This document shows positions 12,881 to 26,934 of a stretch of DNA of 64,000 bases, one piece after another. The translations under genes were made by a program, and so were the position numbers. The stretch's first letter is position 1. Every line of letters starts with the position of its first letter. The stretch is from Paraphaeosphaeria minitans (lineage: Eukaryota > Ascomycota > Dothideomycetes > Pleosporales > Didymosphaeriaceae): the NCBI GenBank assembly GCA_015832175.1, contig WJXW01000013.1:1178001-1242000 (forward strand). Direction: 5' to 3'. The notes beneath the pieces are model-generated. The model had not been told where the DNA came from. It was given only the letters and a program-made list of their open reading frames with translations, and did no database searches.

Positions 12881-13751
12881 TAATAAATAATATTATTTTA
12901 GCTACTAATATCTTTTCTATTAGTACAACCTACTTTTAGACTTCTTCTATTTACACTTTTAAGGCTATTTCTACCTTAAATACTTTTATTTTTGGGGAGC
13001 CTATAGAGGCCTAATATATAATTACTATAAACTATAGTCCTCCTTTTTTAATAGTTTATTATAATTATTCTTAAATGTTTTTAAAGATTCCCTCTAGTCT
13101 CCTTTTAGTAGTGCTTTATTATTTTAGAGTTCTAGTCCTCTAGTATAAAATAGTCTGCGTTCTAGCTCTATTTATAGATTATCTAGTCTTAGATTACTTA
13201 TACAGCTAGATTCTCTTACTAGAAAGAATACTCCTCTTTAGCCCTAGCTATTTCTTTAGTCTACTTACTCTTAGTATTCTTATTTAACTTTTTTCTTATC
13301 TTATTAGCAATCTGTTAATTAGGCTACTTAAAATTATACTAGATCTCTTTTTTAATCTAAAGTAACTAGGGCCTATAACTCTATAGAGTCCTAACCCCTA
13401 TATACTTTATAGTCCAGCTATTGCTATAAAGATAATATAACTATTAATAATAAGAAGGATAATAATTAGTGTCCTAATGTATCTTTAGCTAGTAACCAGG
13501 TGCTCTCTATTTCTTTTTCTATACTATCTGCCTTTTTTTTTTATTCTCTTATGTTAATTTCCCTAAAATCCTATTAAGTACTATACTTTTTTTAGCCTTC
13601 TTCCCTCTCTTTTACTAACTACCTATAGTTAGATTTTCTAAATTTGTATTAGGAAAGAATTAGGTTACTTTAATTTAATATTAGACTCTAAGGTAGACAC
13701 ATCCTAGTTTATATTAAAATCTAATACTTCTACTCGCTTTAAAATAACTAC
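12881..13751. other. AT-rich repeat-like DNA without recognisable gene
   Basis: This TA-rich stretch lies between the miniature element and the Copia remnant. I find no open frame, LTR or conserved domain on either strand. The minus strand has purine-rich tracts that hint at an old coding region but nothing nameable. Confidence 0.5.
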
Positions 13752-13911
13752 TATAAGGAATAGGTAACCTTTAAAGGTTCCTAGAGTTACCTTTCTATAT
13801 TCTAGAAGTTTCTATAATAACGTTATAATAACGTTATAGCCCTATAGATACCAGGTAACGTTATAGGTGACGTTATAGGTAACGTTATAAGGTAACGTTA
13901 TAGGTGACGTT

Positions 13912-14103
13912 TGTTATAGGCTAGCCTTAGAGAGTGAATAGAACTATAAGTGCCAAATGTAAAGGATAAATTCTAGGTATTAAGTCTCTATAGGGGGGTG
14001 TGTCACTCATAAAAAAGGTTTTCCTTAGTAGGTCCACTTCTTTAGGGCAGTTCCTTTCCTTAAGATCCTTCTAAAGGCTAGGGCATAGCCCTAGCCTATT
14101 ATA
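13912..14103 (-). repeat. 3' LTR of Gypsy C (192 bp)
   Basis: On the plus strand it reads TGTTATAGGCTAG... to ...GCCTATTATA. It pairs base for base in length with 20918-21109. Confidence 0.9.
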
Positions 14104-14599
14104 TACTCTAGACCTTACTTAGTTTAAAACGTCTTATAGTTACAAAGTAAGCCTTAGAGATCTTAGGAGTATCGTACTATAGTAAAGTAGTAGTGTTATA
14201 GGCGTTATTCTTCTATTAGGAACTTATTGTTATTTCAGTAAGGGTTCCCTTATAGTGTAGAAGTGGCCCTAAGGTAGTGTTAGGGCAAAGGCCCTTATTA
14301 AGTAGTTTATTTATTTACCTTATTATTATAAGGCAATAGGACGGCGCTCTTACTTTTTCTAATATAATTATTATATGTCTATTACCTTAGTAGTGCGTTG
14401 CTATTATAGTCTCCTTATATCTACGTTACTCTACCTTCCTTCTTCCCTTCTCTACTCTCTTTTTTTTATACTAACCCTAACCTACGCTTATTCTAACTTC
14501 CTTAACTATCTATAACTACCTCTATCTTTACCTCCTTTTAGCCTTAATCTAGTCTCCCTTTTATTCCTACGCTATATGCCCCTATGCTTTTATTAGCCT

Positions 14600-16010
14600 T
14601 TTAGCCCTTTTCTTTAGCGTTCTATTCACGGCCGCAGCTAATATTAATATTATTAATAATAGCCTCTAAAGTAGCGCTGCTTTAGCGGATATCTTTAGTC
14701 CTAGTAGTGGTAGTAGTAATAACCCTCTAGACCTAAACTAGCGCTTTACTAAGCCTAGCTATACACACACTAAAGAGGAGATTAACAACACTAAAGTAGA
14801 AAAATTTTTTTAAAGCTTTAACACGCCTACGCAGTAGCCTAATAGTAGTAATTACTTTTACTTCTTTATAACCTCTAAGAGGCGTGTACTAGCTAATTAC
14901 CCTAATCCTATTACTCCTATTTATACTCTAAAGTGGCTCTACGTTACTAAGAGCGCAGTCCTTTAAGAAGATAGCTTAGATAAAGAGCTAGCTAATTCTA
15001 ATATAGGCCTTATATATATTAAATACATTAGGCGCCTAAAGCGGCTTAGGCGTATAGAGTAAGTCTATAGCTTTATATTCTAGACTATTATTAATGTTTA
15101 TATAGCTATTAACTATTCTAGGGCTACTCCTATAGCGCCTACTATTACACTAAGGCTACCTACTAGTATAATTCTACCCCCTTTGCTAATAACCTAGGCC
15201 TAAGGTAGGCTCTACGTCTCTAGATTAAATATGTAGAGTAAGGCTAGGTTAATAGTAATTTATATATCTATAATCCTAGAATATAGAGTACTAACCCCTA
15301 GAAGCCTATAACTAGGACGCTGCCCACTTTTACAGCGGAGTTCTACTGCTTAGCCTAGTAGTATAAGTAGTACCTAAACTTAGCACTTAAAAACTCTAGC
15401 CTAATCTAAGAGCTAGACTCCCCTACTATACCCCTACCTTAGCGTAGTAATAGAATAGTAGTCGCCCTCCCTAGTATAAACATAGCTCTAGTGGGACCTT
15501 TGCTCTAGATAACTCTAGCCTAGCGTAGTAGTAACTATAATTAGAATCTAGTAGCGTTAGCTAATAATATAGCAGGGTAGATAAATAATATAGAAAATTA
15601 TATTTAGTAATCTAAGGAGAGTATAGGCTAGCGCCTAAATAAAATAACCTAGACCTAAGTATAGACTACTAACCTGCTCACTACTATTATAGAGCGACTT
15701 AGGATAGCTCCTAGCTAACGCTACTTTACTCTTTTAGTAGCCCTAGCTTAATAGCGTATACCTTTTAACCTATATTAAAAGCCTTATAGAGTAACTCTAC
15801 CTAAGCCTTTATCTAGGGCTAGCTTAGTGTACCTTTCTAGCTACTACTACTACTAGTGCGAAGAGTAATATAGTTATTATAGCCCCCCTTTATTCCTACC
15901 TAGTGTTACTTTAGTGCTGCTTTAGGCATTGCGACCCTAGGGCTAATAGCCTTTAGTAGTTTTTAGATAGATAGCGCCTCTACTAGATTAGTAAGGGAAT
16001 AAATTCTTAA
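14600..16010 (+). pseudogene. Decayed antisense ORF in Gypsy C
   Basis: Plus-strand codons in one frame stay readable from about 14600 past 15400 with only TAA/TAG interruptions at plausible Gln positions. The other two plus frames in the same stretch have several times more stops. The product starts Ser/Asn-rich, then has a basic stretch (IKYIRRLKRLRRIEQ) and hydrophobic beta-like segments. I recognise no family. It faces the 3' end of pol tail to tail, as in Gypsy A and B. Confidence 0.5.
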
Positions 16011-16079
16011 ATACTTATTATAGCTTCTCCTGTAATATTTATGTGTTCTTTCTTATAGGCTAGATAGGACTATTATTAT

Positions 16080-19000
16080 GCCTATAGTCCCCTTAGGCGG
16101 CCTTAAAGTAGTTTAGAGCTATAGTGTCTATAATATTTTTAACTAGTACCTAAGTTAGTAATACTTACCTAGTCTACTTTACTAGCGCCTATTATTATTT
16201 ACTTTAGGCGTTCTTAATACGTAAGACCTTCTCTACTTCCTATTTGCGTAGGTTTAGGTCCGCTTTTTCTAGCTCTAGGGCTAGGCCTAGCTAGGCGTTA
16301 GCTTAAGTCTAACTAGATAGGAGATTGTCTACTACTTACTTAAAGAGGTTAATATAGACAGTTTTATAGAGATTACTAGACAGGTCTAGTGTTACTATAA
16401 GTAGAGATAGTATAGCTATTATAGTATACTTAACCTTAAACTAGTTAAGTTTCTTCTTTAGCTAGTTAGTTTTTATATTACGTAGTAAAAACTATACCTT
16501 ATCTCTAACTTAGAATTGCTTTATAGGGCGGTAGGTGTAGTTTATAGCCTCTATAGTGCACTACTATTTATAAGTAATAGTAGTCTAGGCTAAAGCTATT
16601 CCTCTCTTAAGGTAGTCTAAGAAGTACTTTGCTCTCTTAGTAAAGGTGTAACTAGACTCTACTAGTAAAGGGATTCTCTTAAAGAGATTAACGTAATATC
16701 TATTTAGTAGGAAGTTTAGGCTTAGGCCTATAGTAGTAGATACTTTATTATTTAACATAAGCTAGTAGGCTAGGAGGCAGTCTAGCTAGTCTATCTATTT
16801 GAAGTTAACTATAATGCGGAGAACTAAGAGTACCTTCTAGTTTACCCTCTCTATACTACTATTAGTCTAGGGGTAGTATACTATAGAGAGGAGTTATTTT
16901 ATTCTAGTTAATTTACACAGTGTAGTCTAGAACTTCTCTAGCTAGTCTAAGCCTCTATCTTTAATTAGTAAGGTAGAGAAGCTATAGAACTACTACTATA
17001 TATTATAGAAGTAGGCTATATAGTGCTCTACTATTATAGAAGTTATAGCTTCTAGTTATATATACTTTAACAGCCTATTAGTAATTATAAGTAGGTATCG
17101 CGGTGCTACTATAGAGGCCTAGGGGAGGTCTACTATAAAATCTATTAAAAGTTACGCCTAGTACTAGTCTATAATTAGAAGTAGCTGTAGAAGACCTTAC
17201 TACTTCTACTAGTCTATATATACTCCTACGCAGTAGTATTTACGCACAAATTAGGTAATATCTTTAGATATATTGTCCTAGTAGTAGTCCTAGTAGATAA
17301 TCTTAAACGTAGAGTTCTTCTTAGGATAGCCTATAACTAGAGACTTATATACGCGCTATATAATAGTAGTAGTAAGAGGTTCCTAAGCTAGGACTTAAAG
17401 GACTCCTTACTATAAAAGGGACCTATATACACTAATTATATAGTCCCTAATTTATTAGGAGGTGGCAGTTACTATAAGAAATATATAGTTACTATAGCGC
17501 ACTACCTTAAGCCTAATATAGTAAAGGGGGGACTCTACTATAGCTATATTCTAAAATGCCTATAGATGCGTGTTAGTAAAAATCTAGGCCCTTACTAGCG
17601 CTATTAAAGATCGCGTCTACACTAGGGCAGCCTAGATAGTCTTAGGCACTATTAGTAGGGCGTTTATTCTTATTTACTAGGCTATATTCTATTTACGCTA
17701 GCTTAGTGCGTCTAGTCTAGCTACCTAGAATCTAGGCTAGTAGTAGAGGTGGAAGTAAAAGGTAGAAAGTAACTCTAACTACTAGTGCTAGCGCTTACTT
17801 AATTCTTAGATCTTTATAAAGTATTTAAAGTTCTTATAGTCTATTAGAATCTTAAAGGGGCGCGCTACTCTTATTAGTTCTAGTCTTTATACCTATAAGG
17901 CCTACATAATTATAAGTAGCTCTTTGTTATAAATAGTGTAGTTCTACTAGGCTAGTGTTAGGGCTATAAAGTAGTAGGCTATAGGGTGCTAGATCCCCTT
18001 AATACATTAGAAGAGGTAGGCCCTAGTAGCGCTGCTTAAGTAGTCTACCTCTACTAGCGTGTTACGCTCTAGGTTCTAGAGCGCTAGAATAGGGCCCTAT
18101 ACAAATATGTCCTTTAGGGCCTAGAAGGCCTCTTATTCTCTAGGGCCCTATTAAAATAGGACCCCTTTCTTAGTAAGGGTATATAGGGGTGCAGCCTACT
18201 TAGAGAATTAGGGAAGAAAGTTGTAATAGAAGTTAGTAAAGCTAATAGAGTAGTAGACTATATATACTATAGAGGGGGCGTTCTATTAATTAATTACTTA
18301 TATTTTTGCTAGATTAGGGCGAATAGCCTTACCTACTATAATAAAATACCCTAGGTACCTAACCTCTATTATTGCGAATTTATATTTCCCTAGGTCTATA
18401 TATAGTCTAGCTTCCTATAGGAGTCCCAGCGCTTGTTATATATAGTCCTAGTATTAGCGTAGGGGCCTTATTATATAGATAAGGACATTATCTAGGTAAG
18501 TTATATATATATCGCCTAGGGTATCTTTTAGAGCGCTATTAATATAGCGCTAGAATATAGTAGGTACCCTAGTTAGTCTAAATAGGACTACTAACTACTT
18601 AAAGAGGCTAAACTAGATATAGAATATAGTATAGTGTTCTTCCCCCTCTATAACTTGTAGCTTATAGAAGGCAGCGTAGATATTTACCTTTATAAACTAA
18701 GTAGCCTAAGAGAGGGTGCGTAGTGTTTTTTTAATAAATAGAAAAGGGTACTAATCTAGTTTAGAGATTATATTAATCTCCTAATAGTTAATATATAGGC
18801 GCTATTTCCCTCTAGGCTTTAGGGCTAGAAAGACTAAAGCACCTACTAAAGAGGAGCTAGCTTATATCTAGCCCTTATTTATAAGTTCTATAAGTTGGCG
18901 CTAGAGTTCCGCTAGCTAATCTTTAGACATACTATATAGTGGGCCCTAGGGTAGTCTTAGAAGGGAGTCGCTTAGGGTCCACCTTAAGTAAATATAGTAG

Positions 19001-20900
19001 TCTAATATGCCCTAGTATAGTAAAAGGCTAGACACTTTAGTCTTATTAAAAATAGCAGCGTACTCTACTAGTTCTAGGGGGAGAGTCCTACTATTTTTAG
19101 TAAGGCCTAGCCCTACTATATTATAGGGGGGTAGAAATCCTACTATGCAAGGAAGCGTTATTATAAGTATCTAAATAATATCCTAGAGTAAAGTTAAGAA
19201 TACTCCTTTTTAGTCTTTATCTAAAGTATTAAAGGGTATTACGTTATCTTTCTTATTTATAAGCGTAGCGAGGAGGCCCTACTTTTCTACTACCTAGGTA
19301 TTAAGGGTGATAAGACCTTTAGCTGCTCTAATTATAATTTTACTACTATAGATATCTACTACTACCCTAGACTTAGCTAGCTAGGGGGCCCCTAGGATTA
19401 TATCCTAGTAGAGGTTAGGGATTACATAAGCGTAAAGGGTCTATTACTATCTAGATATATTATAAGGCACTACTACTATCTCTACAATAAAGGACTATAG
19501 TAATAATCTAGTAGCCTATTCTAGCTCCTAGGCTAAAATTATAATGCGCTATAGTAAGAGCAAATCTACTAGTCTAGGGCTAATTACTATAAAATATTTA
19601 CACCCTATATTAATTAGGGCCTTTATATACTATGTGCTGTTAAGGAAGACGTAGAGAGTAGAGGTAGGCCTATTTATACCTACTCTAGCCCTAGTTACTC
19701 TAACTATTGTAGTTTATCCTAATTATACTTTTATTAATACTATCGCGCTTAGCCCTTATATTAGCGCTAGACTAGGGGCTACTCTTTTCTTAACTAGATG
19801 TTTATCTTACTATACTAAAGTTAGGTTATAATTGCCTAGAGTAAAATCGCATTAAAGTAGGCTCTAGCTATATAGTTAGGCTTACTGTAGTAAGTGCACA
19901 CGCCTATGTTCTAGCGTTACTAGAAGATATATTTAGGTATCTAGTTTAGGCGCTACTTACCTACCTCCCTACTAACTTAGGGCTAGGTTAAGGTTAACAC
20001 TGCTATAGAAGTTATATAAACGTTGCTATTGCTGTCTTTAAGAGAGGGCTAGCCACTCTTATAAGAGGTAGCTTAAATAGTAAGCTTATCTCCTAGGGCC
20101 TCTATTTTAAAGTCTACTGTAATCTATAAAACCTAGTAACAGCTGCGTTATAGTCCCCTTTAGGAACGTCGCGGTTAAGGGTAACTATATAGATATTATA
20201 CTAGATTATGCAGCGTAACTTACGTAGTTTCTTAGTATTACTCTACTAGCTGCTACCTGCCTCTACTAAGGTTTGTTTAAAGTAGATGTAAAAGTTAGAG
20301 AAACTCTCTCTAGGGTTTTACCTAATTATATCAAGGCATGCTTTAGTCTTCTACTAGGTGTATTTGTTAGTGTATACAAAGGTAAGGTACTATATAAATA
20401 TTTATAGGTTAAACTAGCTGTCTGCCCCCCTAGCTTAGTAGAAGGCTACTACTATGTCCTAAGGACTATTATTTAGGTAGTTCTATATTAGCGCCTATTC
20501 CTCCTAAGGGGAGCTAGTAAACTACTTATTAGTCTAGAGCTTATAATCTATTATAATCTTCTAGGCCCTAAACTAGGCCTTTAAGCCCCTAAACTTAGTT
20601 AGGCTTAGAAGCAGTTTACGCTATAGGATTAGCTAGTCTATACTAGTAAATAGGGATTTACCCCCTATAGTAGAGGTTAATAGGCCTAGGGTAGTACTAG
20701 CGTAAGCCTATTAGCGTATAAAGAGCTTGCGTAGCTCTTTATTCTAGAGTTATAGCGTTTATATAGTAGAGTAGTCTTTGTCTCTAGGAGTAATTAAGTT
20801 CTATAGTTATTCTACTAACTTAGCGATATTAGAGGCATCTATTAGTAGGTTATTCTAGACTCTATTATATTTCTCTACTCTTTTAAACAACTCTTTTTTA
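16080..20900 (-). pseudogene. RIP-degraded gag-pol of Gypsy C
   Basis: The minus strand (stops as Gln) reads as a gag-like helical region at about 20880-19900, a protease-like stretch near 19300-19450, and RT at about 18900-18300 with YLDN at 18487-18498 in place of YLDD. RNase H follows at about 18120-17800, then an integrase zinc finger and core at about 17400-16500. A chromodomain-like C-terminal tail lies near 16250-16100. Every domain is broken by TAA/TAG stops. Confidence 0.82.
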
Positions 20901-20917
20901 GAAGACCTAGAATTTAA

Positions 20918-21109
20918 TATTATAGGCTAGCCTTAGAGAGTAAATAGAACTGTAAGTGCTAAATATAAAGAATAAATTCTAGGTATTAAGTCTCTATAGA
21001 GGGGTGTGCCGCTTATAAGAAGAGTTTTCCTTAGTAGGTCTATTTCTTTAGGGCAGTTCCTTTCCTTAAGATCCTTCTAAAGGCTAGGGCATAGCCCCAG
21101 CCCATTACA
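20918..21109 (-). repeat. 5' LTR of Gypsy C (192 bp)
   Basis: On the plus strand it reads TATTATAGGCTAG... to ...GCCCATTACA. The terminal CA is preserved here and mutated to TA in the other copy, the pattern RIP leaves. Confidence 0.9.
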
Positions 21110-21237
21110 ACGTTATAGGTAACGTTATAGATAGTAGAGAATTACTAAGTAGAATACTCTAGAATCTCTACTATATATATATAAGGAGAGTTACCTTCTA
21201 CGTGTACTCTTTAACCTAGATAGCAATTCTAAGCCTA

Positions 21238-21648
21238 TGTTAAGATATAAAGGCTAGGCCTCCTACAATCTTTATATGTATCTACATTCGTTATTCGAGC
21301 GGCACGGTACAAGAGGTCACGTGACCTAATTAGTGTAATTAGAGCGCTAAGACAACTAATTAAACTAAGCACTTAATATACTAAGTAACTAATTAGTGCT
21401 TAATTAGTTTAATTAGAGCGATTAGTGGACTAATCGCTTAAAGTATATAGGAACGCAAGGATAGGCTCTTTATACTTGTGTTTAATCTGTTTATTAATCT
21501 ATTATTTGGATTCTAGTAGACTATATTATTAACTTGTTACACTTTGCAAGATACTATTATATTAATAAGACCTTCTACCTTCTGTAACTACTTCTGCCTA
21601 AGAACTAACTTTAACCCTTTAGGACTAGCTACCCTCTTAGATTTAATA
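21238..21648 (+). repeat. 5' LTR of Gypsy B (411 bp)
   Basis: It begins TGTTAAGATATAAAGG and ends GATTTAATA. It holds AATTAG-rich direct repeats in its U3-like part. Confidence 0.9.
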
Positions 21649-21739
21649 TCTTAAACACTCTTAACATAAGTACTTTATAAACTCTTAGCTCTTCTACGGC
21701 TTTAGGTGCCGCTAAGATTACTCCTATAAAGGATAGTAG

Positions 21740-24700
21740 TAAGGCGTATAAACCTAATCTCTACTTTGGCGAACAATTTTAAACTAACGTTTAGATTTTC
21801 TAGTTAGACCTCTACTTCTTTAACTTAGACAAATCTCTTAAAGACAAGAAAAAGGTTATCTTTATAGTAACATACATGCGAGGAGATATAGGATTATAGA
21901 TCTATCCTTATCTTAAAAAGTACTTAGGAATAGACTACAATAATAATAATAATAATAATTACGTAAACAAACACGCTAATATAGTTAATATTATTAAGAA
22001 TTATAATAACTTTAAGAAATACCTTAAACAACTCTTTAGAATTGCTAACAAGAACTCTATTATAAAAGTAAAGATTTAGACTATAACTTAGAAATAATTA
22101 GTAGCTAAGTATATAGCTAAGTTTTGTAGATACGCTATGCAGCTTAACTAGAACAATAAATCTCTTTAGGATATGTATAAATAAGAACTTAAACAGAAAC
22201 TATATAAGAAACTCCTACGTAGTAGTGCGTAAATCACTAACCTTAAGAAACTGTATAAAGAAACTATTAGGATTAATAAAGAATAGTTTTTACTGTAATA
22301 AGAGCTCTACTAAAACCTTAAGGTAATAAGCTTTAGATAACTAGTAAAAGTGGTTTATAAGAACTCTGTTAGAATCGTCTAAAAGCAATAGCTAAGGAAC
22401 TACTAGAGATATAAACTAATACAAAATGTCTAGTTTAACTACATAGGTAAAGGAAAAGGAGGAAAGATAGGCCCTAAGTAGCCTAACAAACGCGTTTTTA
22501 ATAGAAGTTAATAACTAATAACTAAGACCTATAAATGCTTTACATATAGTAAACTAGGCTACATAGCTAGGAACTATAGATTAAAGAACAAAGTCTATTA
22601 AACTAAGTTAAGTGTACTAACTATTAAGGACTAAAAACCTAATAAGGAATAGGAAGTTGTTATAACGCTATTTAGTTACTAACGCGTTACACTAGAGTAA
22701 AGTAAGTAATTAGATTTACCTAACTTATAACTATATAAAGATCTAGAAAACAATTCTAATGTATACTATAACGCAGAAGACATAGAAGAGATACTAAGAT
22801 CTCTTACTCCTTACCTATAAAGTAGGCGGAAAGAAGACAACCCTATATTACCTAAGTATAAACTAAATGTTTAGGACTATATAGAACCTTACTAGGCACT
22901 AAAAGGAATACAACCCTACAAAAATAAGGAATTAGACTACGTACTAAAGTACTACCTAGACTACTAAAATCTTATATACTAATTCTATATGTGGACGCAT
23001 TGCGAAGAACTAATATACGCATAATATAAGGTAGAAAAAGAGAAGAATAAGGAATAACTTGGAAGGAAACTGCGCTGTAAATAGATATAGATAGACTACC
23101 TTATTATAGCCTGCGATAAACACCTCTAGGATAAATAATAAGTAAAATACTTTTCTTACTTTACGCTAAAAGGTAATAAATACTATAATATACTTATTAA
23201 TAGAGACTGTATATAACTATACTAGTATATGTGTTTAAACTAAGACTGTAAATACTACTATATAGCTAAACGTTTAGATAGCTTTGTAAACTGCCCTACG
23301 TAAGAAGTAATAACAGAACTACTAATTTAACTAGTATATAGGAATGGTAAAGACTATAGGAGGAAAAATAGCAGAACATCTTTACAGAAACAAGAAGACA
23401 ATCTATATAAGCTATGTACTTAAGAATAATAATAGAAGTAGATACTTAGAAACGTATACTAGGCACGTAAACTTAATTATAACCTACACAAATAGATGTT
23501 TTTTTTAGGCCTAAACTTAGATAAGAAAATGCCTTTATTAAATTAAATGCTATAGTAAGCATAGTATTAGTTAAGCTACTAGTATAGCTTAAAGAAATAT
23601 AGGCTTAAGCTCTTGTAGACTTAGGAGTAGAAAGGAACTTTATATTTTATTAGATAGTAAGATAAGCAGGACTTATAATATTAGAGAAAAAAGTACCTTA
23701 TATTATCTATGTCGCGAATGGATCCCTGATGCCTAAGACACTTTAGATATACTAGGAGGTTACTACTATAATAATAGTCTAAGGACATAGAGAGGAACTT
23801 ACTTTAGATGTCTTACTAGGATCTAAGTATAAGTTAGTCTTAGGATTACTTTAGTTAAAAATACACAACCCGGAGATTAACTAGGGTATAAAGAAAATAT
23901 TGTTTAAACGCTGTAATTATGCATTATAAGTAAAGCCTACGTATCAACTAAAAATAATAGTAGATAAGGAAGTTATTAATAACACAATACTACAATAGAT
24001 AGTTAAAAAATAAAAGCACACCTTAGCAGACGCTAGTAGGAACTACTAGGTTAAGAAGCGTAAGAAGGAGGATAATAGCACACCCCTTACCTTACTAAGA
24101 GAGTACAGGAAATAGATACATATATTTACAGAAAAAGAAGGAAAAGTAAACCTACCTAAATATTAACCCTAGGATCTTACAATAGACCTAGAAGAAGGGA
24201 AAACGCCACCCTTTAGACTACTATACAATAAGACAGGAGAGGAACTCCTTAAAGAACGTGGTTTTATTAAGATTAACCTTAAGAAAGGATATATATAACT
24301 ATTAAAGTTACTAGTAGTAAGCCCTTTTATGTTTATTAAGAAAAAAAATGTATTAGATAGACTATGCGTTAACTACTAACAACTTAACAATATAATAATA
24401 AAGAACTAATATCTACTACTAAATATTATAGAGTTACGAGATTAACTATCTTAAGCTAAGATATTTACAATAATAGATCTAAGAGACAGTTACCACCTTA
24501 TGTAAATTAAGAAAGGTAAAGAATAGAAAACAGCATTTTAATTACGCTATAGACTATTTAAATACAAGGTTATGCCTTTTAGACTTATAAACGCACTAGC
24601 AGCTTTTATAGCACTTATTAATAACGTACTTTGCGTATATCTGGACATACTTGTTATTATGTATATAGATTATATCCGTATCTTTTCCAAAAACGAATTA

Positions 24701-26870
24701 GACTACACTAAGCACGTATAGACAGTACTAAAAGCACTAGACAAAGCATGCCTTTATATTAAACTTAAGAAATATAAGTTTAACGTTAAATAACTTAAAT
24801 TCCTAGGATACATTATTACTATAGAAGGAATGAAAATAGCACTAAGTAAAGTTAAATATATTAAGAACTAGCTAATACTAAAGACAGCTAAGAACATCTA
24901 AGAATTCTTAGGATTCTGTAGATTTAATTAATAATTTATCTAAGATTACGTAAAGGTCACGATACCTTTAATAAATTTCATAAAGAAGGATGTACCCTTT
25001 AAATAGACAAATAAGTGCGGAATGTTATTCTAACTCCTTAAGATAGTATGTATTATAGAACCTATTCTTGTTGATTTTAGAAGTAATAAACTACTGCGCT
25101 TTAAAATAGACGCTAGTGATTTTGCGCTAGGCGCCTGCGCTTAATAAGAACGTAATAGTAAATAGTATTTAATTGCCCATTACTTATGCAAATTTAATAA
25201 CGCTAAAACACAATACAACGTATATAATAAGGAACTCTACGCTATTATTAAAGCCTTAAAGCACTAAAGGATCTACGCGCTTAGTTGCTTAACACTAGAA
25301 ATCTATATAGATTATAAGAACCTTTTGAGGTTTATAATAATAAAAGAACTTACGCTATAATAATAAAGATAGTCGCAAACCACTAGGCAGTATAAGTTTA
25401 AAATTATCTATGTAGCTAGAAAAGAAAATGGCAGAGTAGACGCTCTTAGCTAATAAAGTAATCTAGTAAGAGAAAAGGTAAAAACTTTCTCCGCAATCCT
25501 TTGTAAAGCTAAAGATGAATCTCTAGAACTAATAGCAGAACTAAATTAACTTTTAGTAATTAACTAAGAAGTTCTAGAATATCTACAAACTAAGATTATC
25601 CAACAATACTATAATAACCCTATGTACGGACACCTAGGTATTACAAAAACAATAGAACTTATCTAAAGGAATTACACCTTTAAAGGAATTAAGGAAGCTG
25701 TAATAACTTATATCTATAAATATGCAGAATACTAAAGAAATAAATATAGTATATATTTTAAATATAGAGAGATGTAAGCAATTAGAATACTAATAGCACT
25801 ATAGGAAGATATTACTATAGATTTTGTTATAAGAATTCTAAACTCTAAGGATCTAACAACAGGAATTAAATACAATAGTATACTAGTAATAGTCTACCAA
25901 CTAACTAAGTATATTAAGCTTATTCTATGCCTTAAAAGAATAACGGCAAAGGAACTCGCTTTTCTTATTCTAGACTAACTAATTAGACACCACAGAATCC
26001 TAAAAATAATTATTCGCGATAGAGATAAGCTCTTCACGTTGTTTTATTAGATAACACTTATAGCCCTACTTAGAACAAAATAAAAGCTATTAACAGCTTA
26101 CCATCTATAAATAGACAAATAGATAGAACGTATAAACTAAACTATAGAAACGTACCTACGCATCTACTGTGACAGTTAGAAGAATAACTAGGTTTTATTA
26201 CTACCTATAGCACAGTTAGCCTATAATAACAAAGTATTAGTAGTATTAGGACATACACTATTCTATATAAACTATGGAAGAGACCTACATCTCTTTAATT
26301 AATAATTTCCTACGATAATTACAGTAAAAGAAGCTATAGATATAGTAGAAAATATAAAGAAAATACACTAATAACTCTAAGAGAATCTTAAGAAAGCTTA
26401 GTAGCAATTAATTTCTTACTAAAATTAAAAACGTAAAACAACACCTTAGCTAAAGAAAGGAGATAAAGTATATCTACTTATAAAGAACCTTTAAATATAG
26501 AAGAAGAAACACAAGAAACTAGATTATATTAAGGTTAGACTATTTTACATTTCTAAGCAAATATTACTAGTAAACTACAAGTTAGAACTACTGCTAGATG
26601 CAAAGATATACTTAGTATTCCACGTATTACTACTAGAACTAGCAGACCCTAATATACTAGTTGGAACCGCCTTCTACTACAGAACTAAGAAAGAAAATAA
26701 ATTTAAGGTTAAAAGAATTCTAGAATATAATTAGCATAGTAACGCGTATCTTATTAAGTGGAAAGGTTACTTACACAGCAAAAACACTTAGGAACTAGAG
26801 AACTACTTAGGAAACTGTTAATAAAAGATTAGAGAATTCTATTAACAACCTACACAGTATAATAACATTT
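21740..26870 (+). pseudogene. RIP-degraded gag-pol of Gypsy B with chromodomain
   Basis: Domains (stops as Gln): gag at about 21770-22320 with an Asn run at 21943-21963; CCHC knuckle at 22536-22577 reading CFTYSKLGYIARNY, where one Cys, the His and the last Cys have become Tyr; protease near 23600 (ALVDLGVERNFI); and RT at about 24230-24800 with YIDY at 24663-24674 in place of YIDD. RNase H follows at about 25060-25450, an integrase finger near 25620-25760 and an integrase core at about 25800-26380. A well-preserved chromodomain lies at about 26700-26830 (YLIKWKGYL...NTQELENYLGN). Chromodomains of this kind steer integration to heterochromatin. Confidence 0.88.
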
Positions 26871-26934
26871 ATACCTAAGATAGTAAAGGCACTAGATTAT
26901 CTTAGAATTCTAATAGGAAATCTTTAAAAGCGCT

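Larger units (their letters stand above)
13912..21109 (-). mobile_element. Ty3/Gypsy family C, complete, nested in Copia remnant
   Basis: It has 192-bp direct LTRs at 13912-14103 and 20918-21109, flanked by a perfect 5-bp target duplication ACGTT (13907-13911 and 21110-21114). Pol is read on the minus strand, so the right LTR is the 5' one. The LTRs differ almost only by transitions. The interior of about 6.8 kb holds gag and pol on the minus strand and a further long frame on the plus strand near the 3' end. Confidence 0.92.

Noticed and set aside
12881..13751. Possible decayed gene on the minus strand
   Set aside because: No frame stays readable over a useful length even when TAA/TAG are read as Gln, and no domain can be named.
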